Origin: Streptomyces sp. NBC_00425
Lineage (GTDB): Bacteria; Actinomycetota; Actinomycetes; Streptomycetales; Streptomycetaceae
Assembly (NCBI RefSeq): GCF_036030735.1
Contig: NZ_CP107928.1
Location: forward strand, 6,262,001-6,326,000
DNA: 64,000 nucleotides
Reading direction: 5' to 3'
The stretch's first letter is position 1; the number at the start of each line of letters is the position of its first letter. The notes under the pieces are model-generated. The model saw only the letters and a program-made list of their open reading frames with translations. It had not been told where the DNA came from and did not search any database. Shown in pieces: positions 1-8,868 of the stretch. The position numbers and the translations under genes were made by a program.

Positions 1-285
1 CCACGCGCGCGCGTGCAGCGCCGCCGCCAGCTGCTCCTCCTCCACGGGCAGGTCCGCGTTGGCCAGACAGGCCGATACGTGCGCCGCCGCCGTCACCCCG
101 GCCGCCCCGTACGCGCGCGTGACGGTCTCGGCGAGGGCGTCCATCGCCGCCGTCACGCCCACCGCGGGAGGACGGAAGCCTTCGCCGCGGGCCGTGGCGA
201 GGACCTCCCCGTCGGCCGCGACCACCGCGACGTCCGTCTTGCTGTTGCCCGCGTCGATCGCGAGGACGCTTGCCGTCAGGCCCAC
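1..285 (-). CDS. csnK: BadF/BadG/BcrA/BcrD-type sugar kinase (CsnK-like), partial
   Basis: Only the first 95 codons are in the window; the gene runs off the left edge. The N-terminus, from a GTG at 285, reads VGLTASVLAIDAGNSKTD. The DAGNSKTD part is the phosphate-1 loop of the ASKHA/BadF ATPase fold, as in N-acetylglucosamine kinases. The start overlaps the end of the upstream GH4 gene by 10 bases, so the two are probably translationally coupled. As last visible gene of a sugar uptake operon it probably phosphorylates the imported glucosamine unit. The symbol is inferred from operon order (regulator, binding protein, two permeases, GH4, kinase) and would need the full gene to confirm. Confidence 0.75.
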   Translation of the reverse strand, partial: MGLTASVLAIDAGNSKTDVAVVAADGEVLATARGEGFRPPAVGVTAAMDALAETVTRAYGAAGVTAAAHVSACLANADLPVEEEQLAAALHARAW

Positions 286-1541
286 GCGAGGTGCTCCCGG
301 TTGTGTGCGATCAGCCGGTCGGTCAGCTGCTCGGCGTACGCGAACTGGCCGATCAGGGGGTGTGCCAGGAGCGCCTTGAACACGCGGTCGCGGCCGCCGT
401 GCAGGGCCGCCCGCAGGGCCAGGTCCTCGTAGGCCGTCACCTGGGCCGTCAGACCTGCGCAGAGCGGGTCGAGCGGCGGCACCGGAAGCGGGGTCGGGCC
501 CTTCTGGCTCACGGCTGCCTGCACCTCGATCACCGCGTCGTCGGGGAGGAAGGGCAGTGTGCCGTCGTTGCGCGTGTTCACCACCTGGTAGGGGCTGCCC
601 GTCCCGGTCAGCAGCGCCGCGGCCAGGTCCACCGCGGCCTCCGAGTAGTAGGCGCCGCCGCGTTTCGCGAGCAGCTCGGGCTTCTCGTCCAGCGCGGGAT
701 CGGCGTACAGCGACAGCAGCCGGCGTTCCATCTCGGCTACTTCGGACGCCCGCGAGGGCTTGGTGCGCAGTTCGCGGACGACCTCGTCGTGCGCGTAGAA
801 GTAGCGCAGGTAGTAGGACGGGACCAGACCGAGACGGTCCAGGAGCGGGCGGGGCAGCCGCAGGTCGGCGGCGATCGTGTCGCCGTGGCCGGCCAGCAGG
901 CGGGGCAGGACGTCCTCGCCCTCGGGCCCGTGCAGCCGCACCCCGGTCTCCCAGGTGAGGTGGTTGAGGCCCACGTGGTCCAGGTGGACGTCCGCGGGGG
1001 CGACGTCGAGCAGCGCCGCGAACTTGCGCTGGAGGCCGATCGCCACGTTGCACAGGCCGACGGCCTTGTGGCCGGCCTGGAGCAGCGCGCGGGTGACGAT
1101 GCCGACCGGGTTGGTGAAGTCGATGATCCAGGCGTCCGGGTTGGTCCGGCGGACCCGCTCGGCGATGTCCAGGACCACCGGGACGGTGCGCAGCGCCTTC
1201 GCCAGGCCGCCCGCTCCGGTCGTCTCCTGGCCGACGCAGCCGCACTCCAGGGGCCAGGTCTCGTCCTGCTCTCGGGCCGCCTGGCCGCCGACGCGGAGCT
1301 GGAGCAGCACGGCGTCGGCGCCCTCGACGGCCCGGTCGAGGTCGTTCGTCGTCACGATCGTGCCGGGGTGGCCCTGGCGGGCGAGGATGCGCCGCGCCAA
1401 CCCGCCCACCAGTGCCAGGCGTTCGGCCGACGGGTCGACGAGGACCAGTTCCTCGACGGGCAGTGTGTCGCGCAACCGGGCGAAGCCGTCGATCAGTTCG
1501 GGGGTGTAGGTCGAGCCGCCGCCGACCACGGTGAGTTTCAT
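276..1541 (-). CDS. csnH: Glycoside hydrolase family 4 enzyme (6-phospho-beta-glucosidase-like, CsnH)
   Basis: This 421-residue protein has the GH4 layout: an N-terminal NAD-binding Rossmann motif (VVGGGSTYTPELIDGF), the central GLCNVAIG segment whose Cys helps bind the divalent metal, and GLNHLTW with the metal-ligand His. GH4 enzymes use NAD+ and Mn2+ in a redox-elimination mechanism on glycosides or phospho-glycosides. The gene lies 6 bases downstream of the second permease and overlaps the kinase gene, so it is clearly part of the operon. By context it should cleave imported glucosamine-type oligosaccharides in the cytoplasm. The name 6-phospho-beta-glucosidase is the usual automatic label; whether the substrate is phosphorylated cannot be read from the sequence. 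Confidence 0.85.
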   Translation of the reverse strand: MKLTVVGGGSTYTPELIDGFARLRDTLPVEELVLVDPSAERLALVGGLARRILARQGHPGTIVTTNDLDRAVEGADAVLLQLRVGGQAAREQDETWPLECGCVGQETTGAGGLAKALRTVPVVLDIAERVRRTNPDAWIIDFTNPVGIVTRALLQAGHKAVGLCNVAIGLQRKFAALLDVAPADVHLDHVGLNHLTWETGVRLHGPEGEDVLPRLLAGHGDTIAADLRLPRPLLDRLGLVPSYYLRYFYAHDEVVRELRTKPSRASEVAEMERRLLSLYADPALDEKPELLAKRGGAYYSEAAVDLAAALLTGTGSPYQVVNTRNDGTLPFLPDDAVIEVQAAVSQKGPTPLPVPPLDPLCAGLTAQVTAYEDLALRAALHGGRDRVFKALLAHPLIGQFAYAEQLTDRLIAHNREHLAWA

Positions 1542-1547
1542 GCCTTG

Positions 1548-2441
1548 TTAACCCTTCACTCCGGTGAGGGTGACACCTTCGACGAACGCCTTCTGCGCGA
1601 AGAAGAACACGAGGATCACAGGGGCCATGACGAGCACGGTGGCCGCCATGGTGAGGTTCCAGTCGGTGTGGTGCGCTCCCTTGAAGGACTCCAGGGCGTA
1701 GGAGAGGGTCCACGCGTCCGGGTTCTCGGAGGCGTAGATCTGCGGGCCGAAGTAGTCGTTCCAGGCGGCGAAGAACTGGAAGAGGGCCACGGCGGCGATG
1801 CCGGGCTTCGCCATCGGCAGGACGACCTTCAGCAGGGTGCGCAGGTCGCCGCAGCCGTCCACCTTCGCCGCGTCCAGGTACTCGCCCGGGATGGTCAGCA
1901 GGAACTGGCGCAGCAGGAAGATCGAGAAGGCGTCGCCGAACGCCAGCGGGATGATCAACGGCCACAGGGTGCCGGACAGGTCCAGCTGCTTGGCCCAGAA
2001 CAGGTACATCGGGATGACGACCACCTGCGGGGGCAGCATCATCATCGAGATCACCAGCATGAGCGTCAGGTTGCGGCCCCGGAAGCGGAACTTGGCGAGC
2101 GCGTACGCGACCGGGATCGACGACACCACGGTGAGGACGGTCCCGAGGCCGGCGTAGACCAGCGTGTTCCGCCACCAGGTGAGGAAGCCCGGGGTGTCGA
2201 AGACCTTCCGGTAGTTGGCCCATTCCCAGGTGTGCGGGATCAGGTCCCGGCTGAGCGCCTGCGAGTCGCTCATCAGGGAGGTCAGGAACACGAACACGAA
2301 GGGGAGGGTGAAGAAGAGGGCGGCGGCGACGCCGAGGGAGTGCACCGCGATCCATTCCAGCAGCGCCCTGCGGCGGGCGGTGCGCTCGGCGGGCGTGGAC
2401 GGGGTCGTCAACTCCGCCGGCCGGTCCAGTACTTGCGTCAT
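1548..2441 (-). CDS. csnG: Carbohydrate ABC transporter permease, MalG type (CsnG)
   Basis: This 297-residue inner-membrane permease has about six membrane segments (the first at SLGVAAALFFTLPFVFVF). The EAA loop around EYLDAAKVDGCGDLRTLL contacts the ATPase. It ends in a MalG-like C-terminus (FFAQKAFVEGVTLTGVKG). It follows the partner permease after 5 bases. No ATPase gene lies in the operon. In Streptomyces such sugar importers usually share the MsiK ATPase encoded elsewhere, which probably applies here. Confidence 0.9.
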   Translation of the reverse strand: MTQVLDRPAELTTPSTPAERTARRRALLEWIAVHSLGVAAALFFTLPFVFVFLTSLMSDSQALSRDLIPHTWEWANYRKVFDTPGFLTWWRNTLVYAGLGTVLTVVSSIPVAYALAKFRFRGRNLTLMLVISMMMLPPQVVVIPMYLFWAKQLDLSGTLWPLIIPLAFGDAFSIFLLRQFLLTIPGEYLDAAKVDGCGDLRTLLKVVLPMAKPGIAAVALFQFFAAWNDYFGPQIYASENPDAWTLSYALESFKGAHHTDWNLTMAATVLVMAPVILVFFFAQKAFVEGVTLTGVKG

Positions 2442-2446
2442 GGGGG

Positions 2447-3391
2447 TCAGTCACCTGCCTGGATGAGCCCGCCCCGGCGCCGCATCAGCAGCGCGGTGAA
2501 CGCCATCGACAGGGCGAACAGGACCAGGGCCACGACGCACGCCGAGCCGTAGTCGAAGCGCTGGAAGCCGAGGTTGTAGACGAGCTGGGGGAGGGTGAGG
2601 GTGGAGTGCTCCGGGTAGCCGGGCTCGAACATGGTGCCCGCGCCCTGGATCACGCCCGAGGCGACCTTTCCGGCGACCAGGGGCTGGGTGTAGCACTGCA
2701 TCGCCGCGATCACGCCGGTGACGACCGCGAACATGATGATCGGCGAGATGTTGGGGAGGGTGACGAACCGGAAGCGCTGCCATGCCGAGGCGCCGTCCAG
2801 TTCCGCCGCCTCGTACTGCTCCTTCGGCACGTCGAGCAGTGCGGCCATGAAGATGACCATCAGGTCGCCGACCCCCCACAGGAACATCAGGGTGAGGGCG
2901 GGCTTGGACCAGTCCGGGTCGTTGAACCAGCCCGGCGCCGGGATGCCGACGTTCTCCAGCAGCGAGTTGACGGGTCCGGTGCCGGGGTTGAGCAGGAACG
3001 CGAAGGCCATGGTCGCCGCCACCGGCGGGGCGAGGTAGGGCAGGTAGAACAGGGTGCGGAAGACCCCGGTACCGGTCTTGATCTTCGTGATCAGCATGCC
3101 GATCCCGAGCCCGAACAGGACCCGCAGGGTCACCATGATCACGACCAGCCACAGGGTGTTGCGCAGCGCCGGCCAGAAGAAGGGGTAGTGCTCGAAGACG
3201 TACGTCCAGTTCTTCGTGCCGCTCCAGGTCGGCGGCCGGAAGCCGTCGTAGTGCATGAACGAGAAGTAGACCGTCGAGATCATCGGGTACGCGAAGAAGA
3301 CCGCGAAGCCGATCAGCCAGGGCGAGAGGAAGGCGAGGGTGCGCAGGGCCGAGCGCCGGTGCTTCGCCCTCAACGTGTGGGTCGTCGCCAT
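2447..3391 (-). CDS. csnF: Carbohydrate ABC transporter permease, MalF type (CsnF)
   Basis: This 314-residue permease starts MATTHTLRAKHRRSALRTL. It has a first membrane helix (FLSPWLIGFAVFFAYPMIS), the SFMHYDGF region typical of UgpA/MalF permeases, and the EAA loop at EQYEAAELDGASAWQRF. The reading frame is open much further upstream, but the ATG at 3391 lies 2 bases after the binding-protein stop codon and fits family length, so I use it. It forms the heterodimeric channel with the MalG-type permease encoded next. Confidence 0.9.
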   Translation of the reverse strand: MATTHTLRAKHRRSALRTLAFLSPWLIGFAVFFAYPMISTVYFSFMHYDGFRPPTWSGTKNWTYVFEHYPFFWPALRNTLWLVVIMVTLRVLFGLGIGMLITKIKTGTGVFRTLFYLPYLAPPVAATMAFAFLLNPGTGPVNSLLENVGIPAPGWFNDPDWSKPALTLMFLWGVGDLMVIFMAALLDVPKEQYEAAELDGASAWQRFRFVTLPNISPIIMFAVVTGVIAAMQCYTQPLVAGKVASGVIQGAGTMFEPGYPEHSTLTLPQLVYNLGFQRFDYGSACVVALVLFALSMAFTALLMRRRGGLIQAGD

Positions 3392-3393
3392 CG

Positions 3394-4743
3394 TCACTTC
3401 GCCTGCGCGATGTCCGTGTCGATCTGCGCGGCGGCCTTCTTCAGCCCGGCCGTCAGGTCGGTGACCTTGCCGCTCTCGTAGTCGTAGCCGAGCTGCTGGA
3501 CGGTCGTCAGGTAGACGCCGCCGTTGACGGAGGCCGGGGAGGTGGTGGAGTTCGGGTTCGCCGCGATGTCCAGGAACGTCTTGAACCGCGGGTCGTACTT
3601 CAGAGCCGGGGACTTCAGGGCGGCCAGGGTGGAGGGCACGTTGTGGATGGCGTTGGAGAAGGCGACGACCGCGTCCGTGTCGGTGGTCATGTACTTCACC
3701 AGTTCCCAGGCCGCGTTCTGCTTCTTGCTGGTGGCGGCGATGCCCGCGATGGTTCCGGTGATGTAGCCCTTGCCGTACCGGTCCGCCTGGTCGTCCGGGA
3801 CGGGCAGCGGGGCGACGCCGATCTCGAAGGACGGCTTGGCCTCCAGGGCCATGCCCAGACGCCACTCGCCGTCCAGCTGCATGGCCACCTGGCCGGTGTG
3901 GAAGGGGTGCTTGGGGCCCCACTCGTCGCCGAGGCCGGCGCGGAAGGTCTCCAGCTTCTTGAACCCGCCGAGCTCGTCGACCAGTTTCTTCTGGGTGGTG
4001 AAGGCCGCCGCGACGGCCGGGTCGGTGGCGATGGTCGACTTGCCGGACGCGTCGAAGTACGTCGGACCGAACTGCCCCATGTAGTGCTCGGTGGTGGTCT
4101 CCCAGCCGTGGTAGTTCGGCATGAAGCCGAGCTGCTTGTACGTGGCGCCCTGGGGGATCGTCAGCTTCTCGGCGTCGGCCTCGAACTCGGACCAGGTCTT
4201 CGGGGGAGCGGTGATGCCGGCCTTCTCGAAAGCCGTCCGGTTGTAGTAGAGGCCGTAGGCGTCGCCCAGCAGCGGGACGGCGCAACGGTCGCCCTCGAAC
4301 TGGGTGTACTCGTTCATCGCCTTCGGGAACGTCGTCTGCGGGTCGATGTTCGCCTTCTCGAAGAAGGGGTTGAGGTCGACCAGGGCGCCCGACGAGCAGA
4401 ACTTGCCGACGTTGTTGGTGGTGAAGGACGAGATCACGTCGGGCGCCGTGCTGCCGCCGGCCCGCAGCGCCTGGTTGATCTTGTCGTCGGTCATGTTGCC
4501 GACGACCTTCACATGGATGTTGGGGTGCTGCTTCTCGAAGCCGGCGACCAGCGCCTGCACGGCCTTCACCTCGTTCGGCGCGCTCCAGGCGTGCCAGAAG
4601 GTGAGGGTCGTCTCCTTCGACGCGTCGTCGCCGGCGTCGGAGGCGGACTGGCCGGTGCAGGCGGTCGTGCTGAGCAGCAGGGCGGTGGAAGCGGTGAGGG
4701 CGAAAGCCGCTTTTCGGACGACCGCGGGTATGCGTGTGGGCAT
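3394..4743 (-). CDS. csnE: Extracellular sugar-binding lipoprotein (CsnE)
   Basis: This 449-residue solute-binding protein of the maltose-binding cluster has an N-terminal signal peptide with lipobox (LLLSTTACTG, Cys at about residue 29), so the mature protein is lipid-anchored outside the membrane. The body begins with TLTFWHAWSAPNEVKAVQ, a typical family-1 binding-protein opening. It captures the oligosaccharide and delivers it to the two permeases. A 127-base gap separates it from the regulator upstream, enough for an additional promoter, but no copy of the operator palindrome is visible there. A GGAAGG ribosome site precedes the ATG. Confidence 0.9.
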   Translation of the reverse strand: MPTRIPAVVRKAAFALTASTALLLSTTACTGQSASDAGDDASKETTLTFWHAWSAPNEVKAVQALVAGFEKQHPNIHVKVVGNMTDDKINQALRAGGSTAPDVISSFTTNNVGKFCSSGALVDLNPFFEKANIDPQTTFPKAMNEYTQFEGDRCAVPLLGDAYGLYYNRTAFEKAGITAPPKTWSEFEADAEKLTIPQGATYKQLGFMPNYHGWETTTEHYMGQFGPTYFDASGKSTIATDPAVAAAFTTQKKLVDELGGFKKLETFRAGLGDEWGPKHPFHTGQVAMQLDGEWRLGMALEAKPSFEIGVAPLPVPDDQADRYGKGYITGTIAGIAATSKKQNAAWELVKYMTTDTDAVVAFSNAIHNVPSTLAALKSPALKYDPRFKTFLDIAANPNSTTSPASVNGGVYLTTVQQLGYDYESGKVTDLTAGLKKAAAQIDTDIAQAK

Positions 4744-4870
4744 GGCGGAGCCTTCCAGGGACAGGGCGGGGCAGGACGGAGTGAGGTGACGGGGCGGAGG
4801 AGGGACCTTCCGCGGGGTTTCAGGGGGTGGGGCTGAGGGGGGGGGCAGGGCCGAGAGGTGCGGGGGCGGC

Positions 4871-6082
4871 TCAGCGTGAGGTGTCGAAGACCTCGTCGCG
4901 GGTGGCGGCCAGCGCGCTTTCCAGTGCCCCGCGCAGTACGGGCTGTTCGGTGACGTCGCCCATGACCAGCTTCGGCCGGGACGCCGCCAGCTCCTCCAGT
5001 TCGTCCTGGACGAGGCCGCGCAGCACCTCGCCGCCGGCCGTGAGGGAGGCGCCGCTGAGGACGACGAGTTCGGGGTCGAGCACGGAGACCAGCGAGGCGA
5101 GACCGGTCGCGAGCCGGGTCGCGTAGGTCTGCAGCAGCAGCCGGTGCAGGGCGGTGTCCTCGGCGGCGGCCCGCCGCACGAGCGCGGCGGCGACCTCGGC
5201 GTACGGCCCCTCGGGGACGTCGTCGATGCCGAGCTCCCGGGCCAGCCGGGGTACGGCCTGCGAACCCGCGAGCTCCTGGTAGCCGCCGCTGTTGGCCTTG
5301 GTCACCTGACGGACCAGGGGGGCGCCCGGGACCGGCAGGAAGCCGACCTCGCCCGCGCCGCCGGTCCAGCCGCGGTGCAGCCTGCCGCCGAGGACCAGGG
5401 CGGCGCCGAGTCCGCCCTCGTTCCACAGCAGGACGAAGTCCTCGTGGCCGCGGGCTGCGCCGAGCCGCTGTTCGGCGACGGCGGCGAGGTTGACGTCGTT
5501 CTCGTACTCGACCGGCATCGGCAGGGCTGCGGCGAGGTCGTCGAGCAGCGCGGGGGAGTGCCAGCCGGGCAGGTGGGAGGCGTAGCGCAGCCGACCGGTG
5601 GTGGGGTCGAAGGCGCCGGGGGTGGCGACGACGAGCCGGCGCACGTCGTCCCGGGTGAGACCGGCGGCCTTGACGGCGCCGTCGAGGGCGTCGGTGACCT
5701 GCCGTACGACGGCTTGGGCGGTGTTCCTGCCGGGTGTGGGCACCTCGTGCGCGCCCACGGTCCGGCCGGTGACGTCGGCGACCGAGGCGAGGACGCGTTC
5801 GGGGGTGACGTCGAGCCCCGCGGCGTACGCGGCGGCCGGGTTGACCGCGTAGAGCTGGGCGTTGGGGCCCGGCCGCCCGGCGGTGGTGCCGGTCGCGAGG
5901 ACCAGCCCCGCCGCCTCCAGGCGGGCCAGGAGCTGTGAGGCGGTGGGCTTCGACAGGCCGGTGAGCTTGCCGATGCGGGTGCGCGACAGCGGGCCGTGCG
6001 CCAACAGGAGGTCGAGCGCGGCGCGGTCGTTCATGGCGCGCAGGACGCGCGGGGTGCCCGGCGTGCCGGCGGTTCCTGCCAT
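4871..6082 (-). CDS. csnR: ROK-family transcriptional regulator (CsnR-like)
   Basis: This 403-residue regulator has an N-terminal winged helix-turn-helix (GPLSRTRIGKLTGLSKPTAS, residues about 30-50) followed by a ROK domain (WNEGGLGAALVLGGRLHRG). Several sugar-kinase hallmarks are missing. The phosphate-1 loop is replaced by GLDVTPERVLASVAD, and the Cys-rich zinc motif and the conserved His after GGAGEVG are absent. It is thus a DNA-binding regulator without kinase activity. It heads the sugar uptake operon in the same orientation, and a perfect inverted repeat lies 75 bases upstream. In S. coelicolor and S. lividans CsnR represses chitosan genes through an AGGAAAGTTTCCT-type operator, as I recall, which supports the name. 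Confidence 0.85.
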   Translation of the reverse strand: MAGTAGTPGTPRVLRAMNDRAALDLLLAHGPLSRTRIGKLTGLSKPTASQLLARLEAAGLVLATGTTAGRPGPNAQLYAVNPAAAYAAGLDVTPERVLASVADVTGRTVGAHEVPTPGRNTAQAVVRQVTDALDGAVKAAGLTRDDVRRLVVATPGAFDPTTGRLRYASHLPGWHSPALLDDLAAALPMPVEYENDVNLAAVAEQRLGAARGHEDFVLLWNEGGLGAALVLGGRLHRGWTGGAGEVGFLPVPGAPLVRQVTKANSGGYQELAGSQAVPRLARELGIDDVPEGPYAEVAAALVRRAAAEDTALHRLLLQTYATRLATGLASLVSVLDPELVVLSGASLTAGGEVLRGLVQDELEELAASRPKLVMGDVTEQPVLRGALESALAATRDEVFDTSR

Positions 6083-6156
6083 GGGATCGACACCTGCCTC
6101 TCTGAACTGCCCAGCTTCTCAAGTCCGCCGGACGCACGTCCATATGCGGTCACTGT

Positions 6157-6171
6157 TAGGAAAGTTTCCTA
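6157..6171. promoter_or_regulatory. Probable CsnR (ROK regulator) operator
   Basis: Perfect 15-base inverted repeat TAGGAAA-G-TTTCCTA, extended imperfectly to GTTAGGAAA/TTTCCTATC. It lies 75 bases upstream of the ROK regulator start, where autoregulation of the operon would act. The core AGGAAAGTTTCCT matches my memory of the CsnR operator. Confidence 0.8.
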
Positions 6172-6229
6172 TCGACTGGCAGGAACCTAGACCCGCCGAG
6201 AAGGGGACGTCAAGGACCGAAACGGCAAA

Positions 6230-6264
6230 CGCTCCCGGGTCGACTGAGTCGTTACCCGGGAGCG
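6230..6264 (-). terminator. Hairpin terminator after the MscS gene
   Basis: Inverted repeat CGCTCCCGGGT / ACCCGGGAGCG (11 bp), with an inner CGACT/AGTCG stem, 33 bases past the MscS stop codon. On the minus strand it is followed by TTTGCCGTTT. Confidence 0.75.
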
Positions 6265-6296
6265 CCGTACCGCGAACGCGTGTGCTGAACCGTTCC

Positions 6297-7409
6297 CTAG
6301 CGCGGCGAGGGGGTGCTCGTCCCCGCGCGGGGCTGGGTGATCGGCGTCGCCGCCGCCGACTGCGGGGAGTCCGCGTTGGAGAACGCGGAGGGCGCCGCGA
6401 CCGCCGCCGAGGGGTCCGCCGGGTCCTCCGTCGCGGGGGCGGTCGCGCCGCCCACGATGCGGATGTCGGCCGCGTCGAAGGCGCGCTTGACCCGCCAGCG
6501 CAGCTCCCGCTCGACCGCCAGGGACTTGCCCGGCATCGTCTTCGCGGAGACGCGGACCACCATCGAGTCGAGCAGGACGCTGTCCAGGCCGAGGACCTCG
6601 ATCGGGCTCCACAGAAGCTCGTTCCAGGGCTCTTCCTTGCTCATCTTCTCGGCGACCTCGTCCAGGGTGGCCTTCACCCGGTCGAGCTCCTCGGAGGCCT
6701 TGACGGTCACGTCGACGCCGGCCGTCGCCCAGCCCTGGGAGAGGTTGCCGATCCGCTTGACCTCGCCGTTGCGGACGTACCAGATCTCCCCGTTGTCGCC
6801 GCGCAGCTTGGTCACCCGCAGCCCCACCTCGATGACCTCGCCCGAGGCCACGCCCGCGTCGATCTGGTCGCCGACGCCGTACTGGTCCTCGAGGATCATG
6901 AACACGCCGGAGAGGAAGTCGGTGACCAGGTTGCGCGCGCCGAAGCCGATGGCGACACCCGCGACACCGGCCGAGGCCAGCAGCGGGGCCAGGTTGATCT
7001 CGAAGGTGCCCAGCACCATCAGCGCGGCCGTGCCGAGGATCAGGAAACTCGCCACCGAGCGCAGCACCGAGCCGATCGCCTGCGAGCGCTGGCGCCGCCG
7101 CTCGTTGTTGACCAGCAACCCGCCCAGCGCCGTGCCGTCGACCGAGGCGACGGTGCGGTTCATCCGGTCGATCAGCTTGGTGATCGCCCGCTGCACCACC
7201 ACTCTCAGCACCACCGCGATCACCAGGATCAGCAGCACCCGCAGACCGATCGCCAGCCACGTCGACCAGTTCTGCTCGACCCAGCTGGCCGCGTTCGTCG
7301 CGCTCTCCTGGGCGTCCTGGAGCGACGGGACCGTCACGGCGGACGGCGACTCCGAGGGAGTCGGCGTCGGCGACGCGTCGGCGGCCAGTAGGACGGCGGG
7401 CAAGGACAC
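6297..7409 (-). CDS. Small-conductance mechanosensitive ion channel (MscS family)
   Basis: I place the start at GTG 7409, preceded by GGAGG at 8 bases, giving 370 residues; the open frame continues upstream but lacks a ribosome site. The protein has an N-terminal hydrophobic stretch and a Ser/Pro/Thr linker (ASPTPTPSESPS). Then come a membrane helix (WLAIGLRVLLILVIAVVLRV) and the MscS pore region (LLASAGVAGVAIGFGARNL), followed by the beta domain (DQYGVGDQIDAG). The C-terminal 60 residues are Ala/Pro-rich and low complexity. It should open under membrane tension to release solutes during osmotic downshock. It stands alone with its own terminator. Confidence 0.88.
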   Translation of the reverse strand: MSLPAVLLAADASPTPTPSESPSAVTVPSLQDAQESATNAASWVEQNWSTWLAIGLRVLLILVIAVVLRVVVQRAITKLIDRMNRTVASVDGTALGGLLVNNERRRQRSQAIGSVLRSVASFLILGTAALMVLGTFEINLAPLLASAGVAGVAIGFGARNLVTDFLSGVFMILEDQYGVGDQIDAGVASGEVIEVGLRVTKLRGDNGEIWYVRNGEVKRIGNLSQGWATAGVDVTVKASEELDRVKATLDEVAEKMSKEEPWNELLWSPIEVLGLDSVLLDSMVVRVSAKTMPGKSLAVERELRWRVKRAFDAADIRIVGGATAPATEDPADPSAAVAAPSAFSNADSPQSAAATPITQPRAGTSTPSPR

Positions 7410-7733
7410 GGCAGGTACCTCCAGGTGCTGCACTGCTCCATCCGGTACGGCGGTCGAGGGTGACGCGCTCGGCGAGGTCACGGAAAGGTCACCGGACAGA
7501 CAGAACCACCACACTAACGGGGCATTGTGAGTGGTCCTGCGCGGTCGGTGAAGGAGAGACGGTCCTCACCTGCGCTTGAACAGGCCATGATCCCGGGGAG
7601 ACAGCAGGGTGTGGTCGAAAACACTCCCAGCCCGTTACCGGGACATGGTGGCGCGGTCAGCGGGCGAGAGGGGACACTGACCACAGATCGTCCCGGCGCG
7701 AGCCACGCGCCGCCGACGCCCAAGGAGGCATCC

Positions 7734-8270
7734 GTGCCGCACGTCCTGGTCCTCAACGCGTCGTACGAACCACTCGGCGTCGTACCGCTCCGCCGCGCGC
7801 TCGTCCTCGTCCTGGAGAACAAAGCGGTCTCCCTCGAGGAATCCGGCGCCTTCCTGCACAGCGCGACCGTCACAGTCCCCGCACCCAGCGTGGTCCGGCT
7901 CAAGCGATTCGTCCGGGTTCCCTACCGTGGGCCCGTTCCGCTGACCCGTCGGGCGCTGTTCGCCCGGGACGGGGGCCGGTGCATGTACTGCGGTGGCGTC
8001 GCAACCAGCGTCGACCACGTCGTCCCGCGCAGCCGCGGGGGCAAGCACGTGTGGGACAACGTCGTGGCGTCCTGCCGCCGCTGCAACCACACCAAGGCCG
8101 ACCGGCACCTCGTCGAGATCGGCTGGCGACTGCGCCACAAGCCCGCCCCGCCCTCCGGCCTCGCCTGGCGCATCATCGGCACCGGCCACCGGGACCCGCG
8201 CTGGCTGCCGTACCTGCAGCCGTACGGCGCGGACGACGCCCTGGCCAGGATCGACGGCATCTCCGCCTAG
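7734..8270 (+). CDS. HNH endonuclease
   Basis: This 178-residue protein starts at GTG 7734, with AAGGAGG 5 bases upstream; the frame is open further upstream without a better site. The C-terminal half holds a full HNH nuclease motif: CMYCGG, SVDHVVPRSRGG, then SCRRCNHTKADR, that is two zinc-binding CxxC pairs and the catalytic His. The N-terminal part (PHVLVLNASYEPLGVVPLRR) is the conserved lead-in found in a widespread actinobacterial HNH family. Its cellular job is not known; it is not next to any restriction or intein gene. Confidence 0.85.
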   Translation: MPHVLVLNASYEPLGVVPLRRALVLVLENKAVSLEESGAFLHSATVTVPAPSVVRLKRFVRVPYRGPVPLTRRALFARDGGRCMYCGGVATSVDHVVPRSRGGKHVWDNVVASCRRCNHTKADRHLVEIGWRLRHKPAPPSGLAWRIIGTGHRDPRWLPYLQPYGADDALARIDGISA

Positions 8271-8560
8271 GTCCGTCCCCGGCCGTCCGGTCCGTACGGC
8301 ACCGCCCGGGCGGGACGTCGGCGGTTGCGCAGGGCGCCGGGCGAGGCGCAATGGCCGAGAGGCGCCGGGCGTGCGGCGGACGAAGCGGTGCGAAGGGGGG
8401 CGCGCCGACGTTCCGGGGCACCCTCCCCGCGGTGGCTCCGGGCCGGGACGAGGCCGCGCGGGACGGCGTCCGCACGGACGCCGTCGGCTCGGGACGGGGT
8501 TGCTGGATGCGCGACGTCGCCGTGGTCCGGGGCGATCTCTGGAGGCCGGGGGGCGGACGT
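8271..8560. other. Intergenic stretch without a recognisable gene
   Basis: No frame here has a convincing start, ribosome site or recognisable protein. Open frames exist only because the DNA is very GC-rich. It lies between the HNH gene and the decayed genes to its right. Confidence 0.5.
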
Positions 8561-8867
8561 TCAGGCACCCGGGCCCTGTGGCCGGGCCCCCGCACCGCGT
8601 ACAGCGCCGTGCCCAGGACGAACGCCGTGCCGGCCGCCCACCATGCCGCCGCCGACTGCCCCGGCTGCATCGGCCAGGCCCACGCCGTGACCGCCGGTCC
8701 GTGCGCCGGGTCCGCGGCGAGGAACACCACGCCGACGTGACAGGAGGCGGGCAGCCGGCTCAGCCGGGCTCCGCACAGCGCGGCCCCGGCAGCCGTGAGG
8801 CCGCCCGCCCGGACCGCCGGGCGTCCGCCCGTTCTGCCAGGACCGTCATCTCTGCCAGGACCGTCAT
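8561..8867 (-). pseudogene. Remnant of a small membrane-protein gene downstream of the sigma remnant
   Basis: An ATG at 8867 overlaps the sigma-remnant stop (ATGA), as in a coupled gene pair, but its frame stops after 35 codons. The next frame carries a plausible hydrophobic protein (GLTAAGAALCGARLSRL, then AAGTAFVLGTALYAVRG), with one base gained or lost around 8805-8830 joining the two. An 18-base perfect tandem duplication covers the first codons. I see no family; this could be a decayed partner of the sigma factor. The right-hand boundary is an estimate. Confidence 0.4.
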
Positions 8868-8868
8868 C
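8833..8868. repeat. Perfect 18-bp tandem duplication
   Basis: TCTGCCAGGACCGTCATC occurs twice in a row. It sits exactly at the junction of the two decayed genes and would duplicate MTVLAE at the start of the downstream one. Confidence 0.95.

Noticed and set aside
270..2552. Very long open frame on the plus strand (760 codons)
   Set aside because: It is antisense to the GH4 and permease genes; composition is Arg/Gly/Gln-rich as expected for a shadow frame in GC-rich DNA, and no family is recognised.
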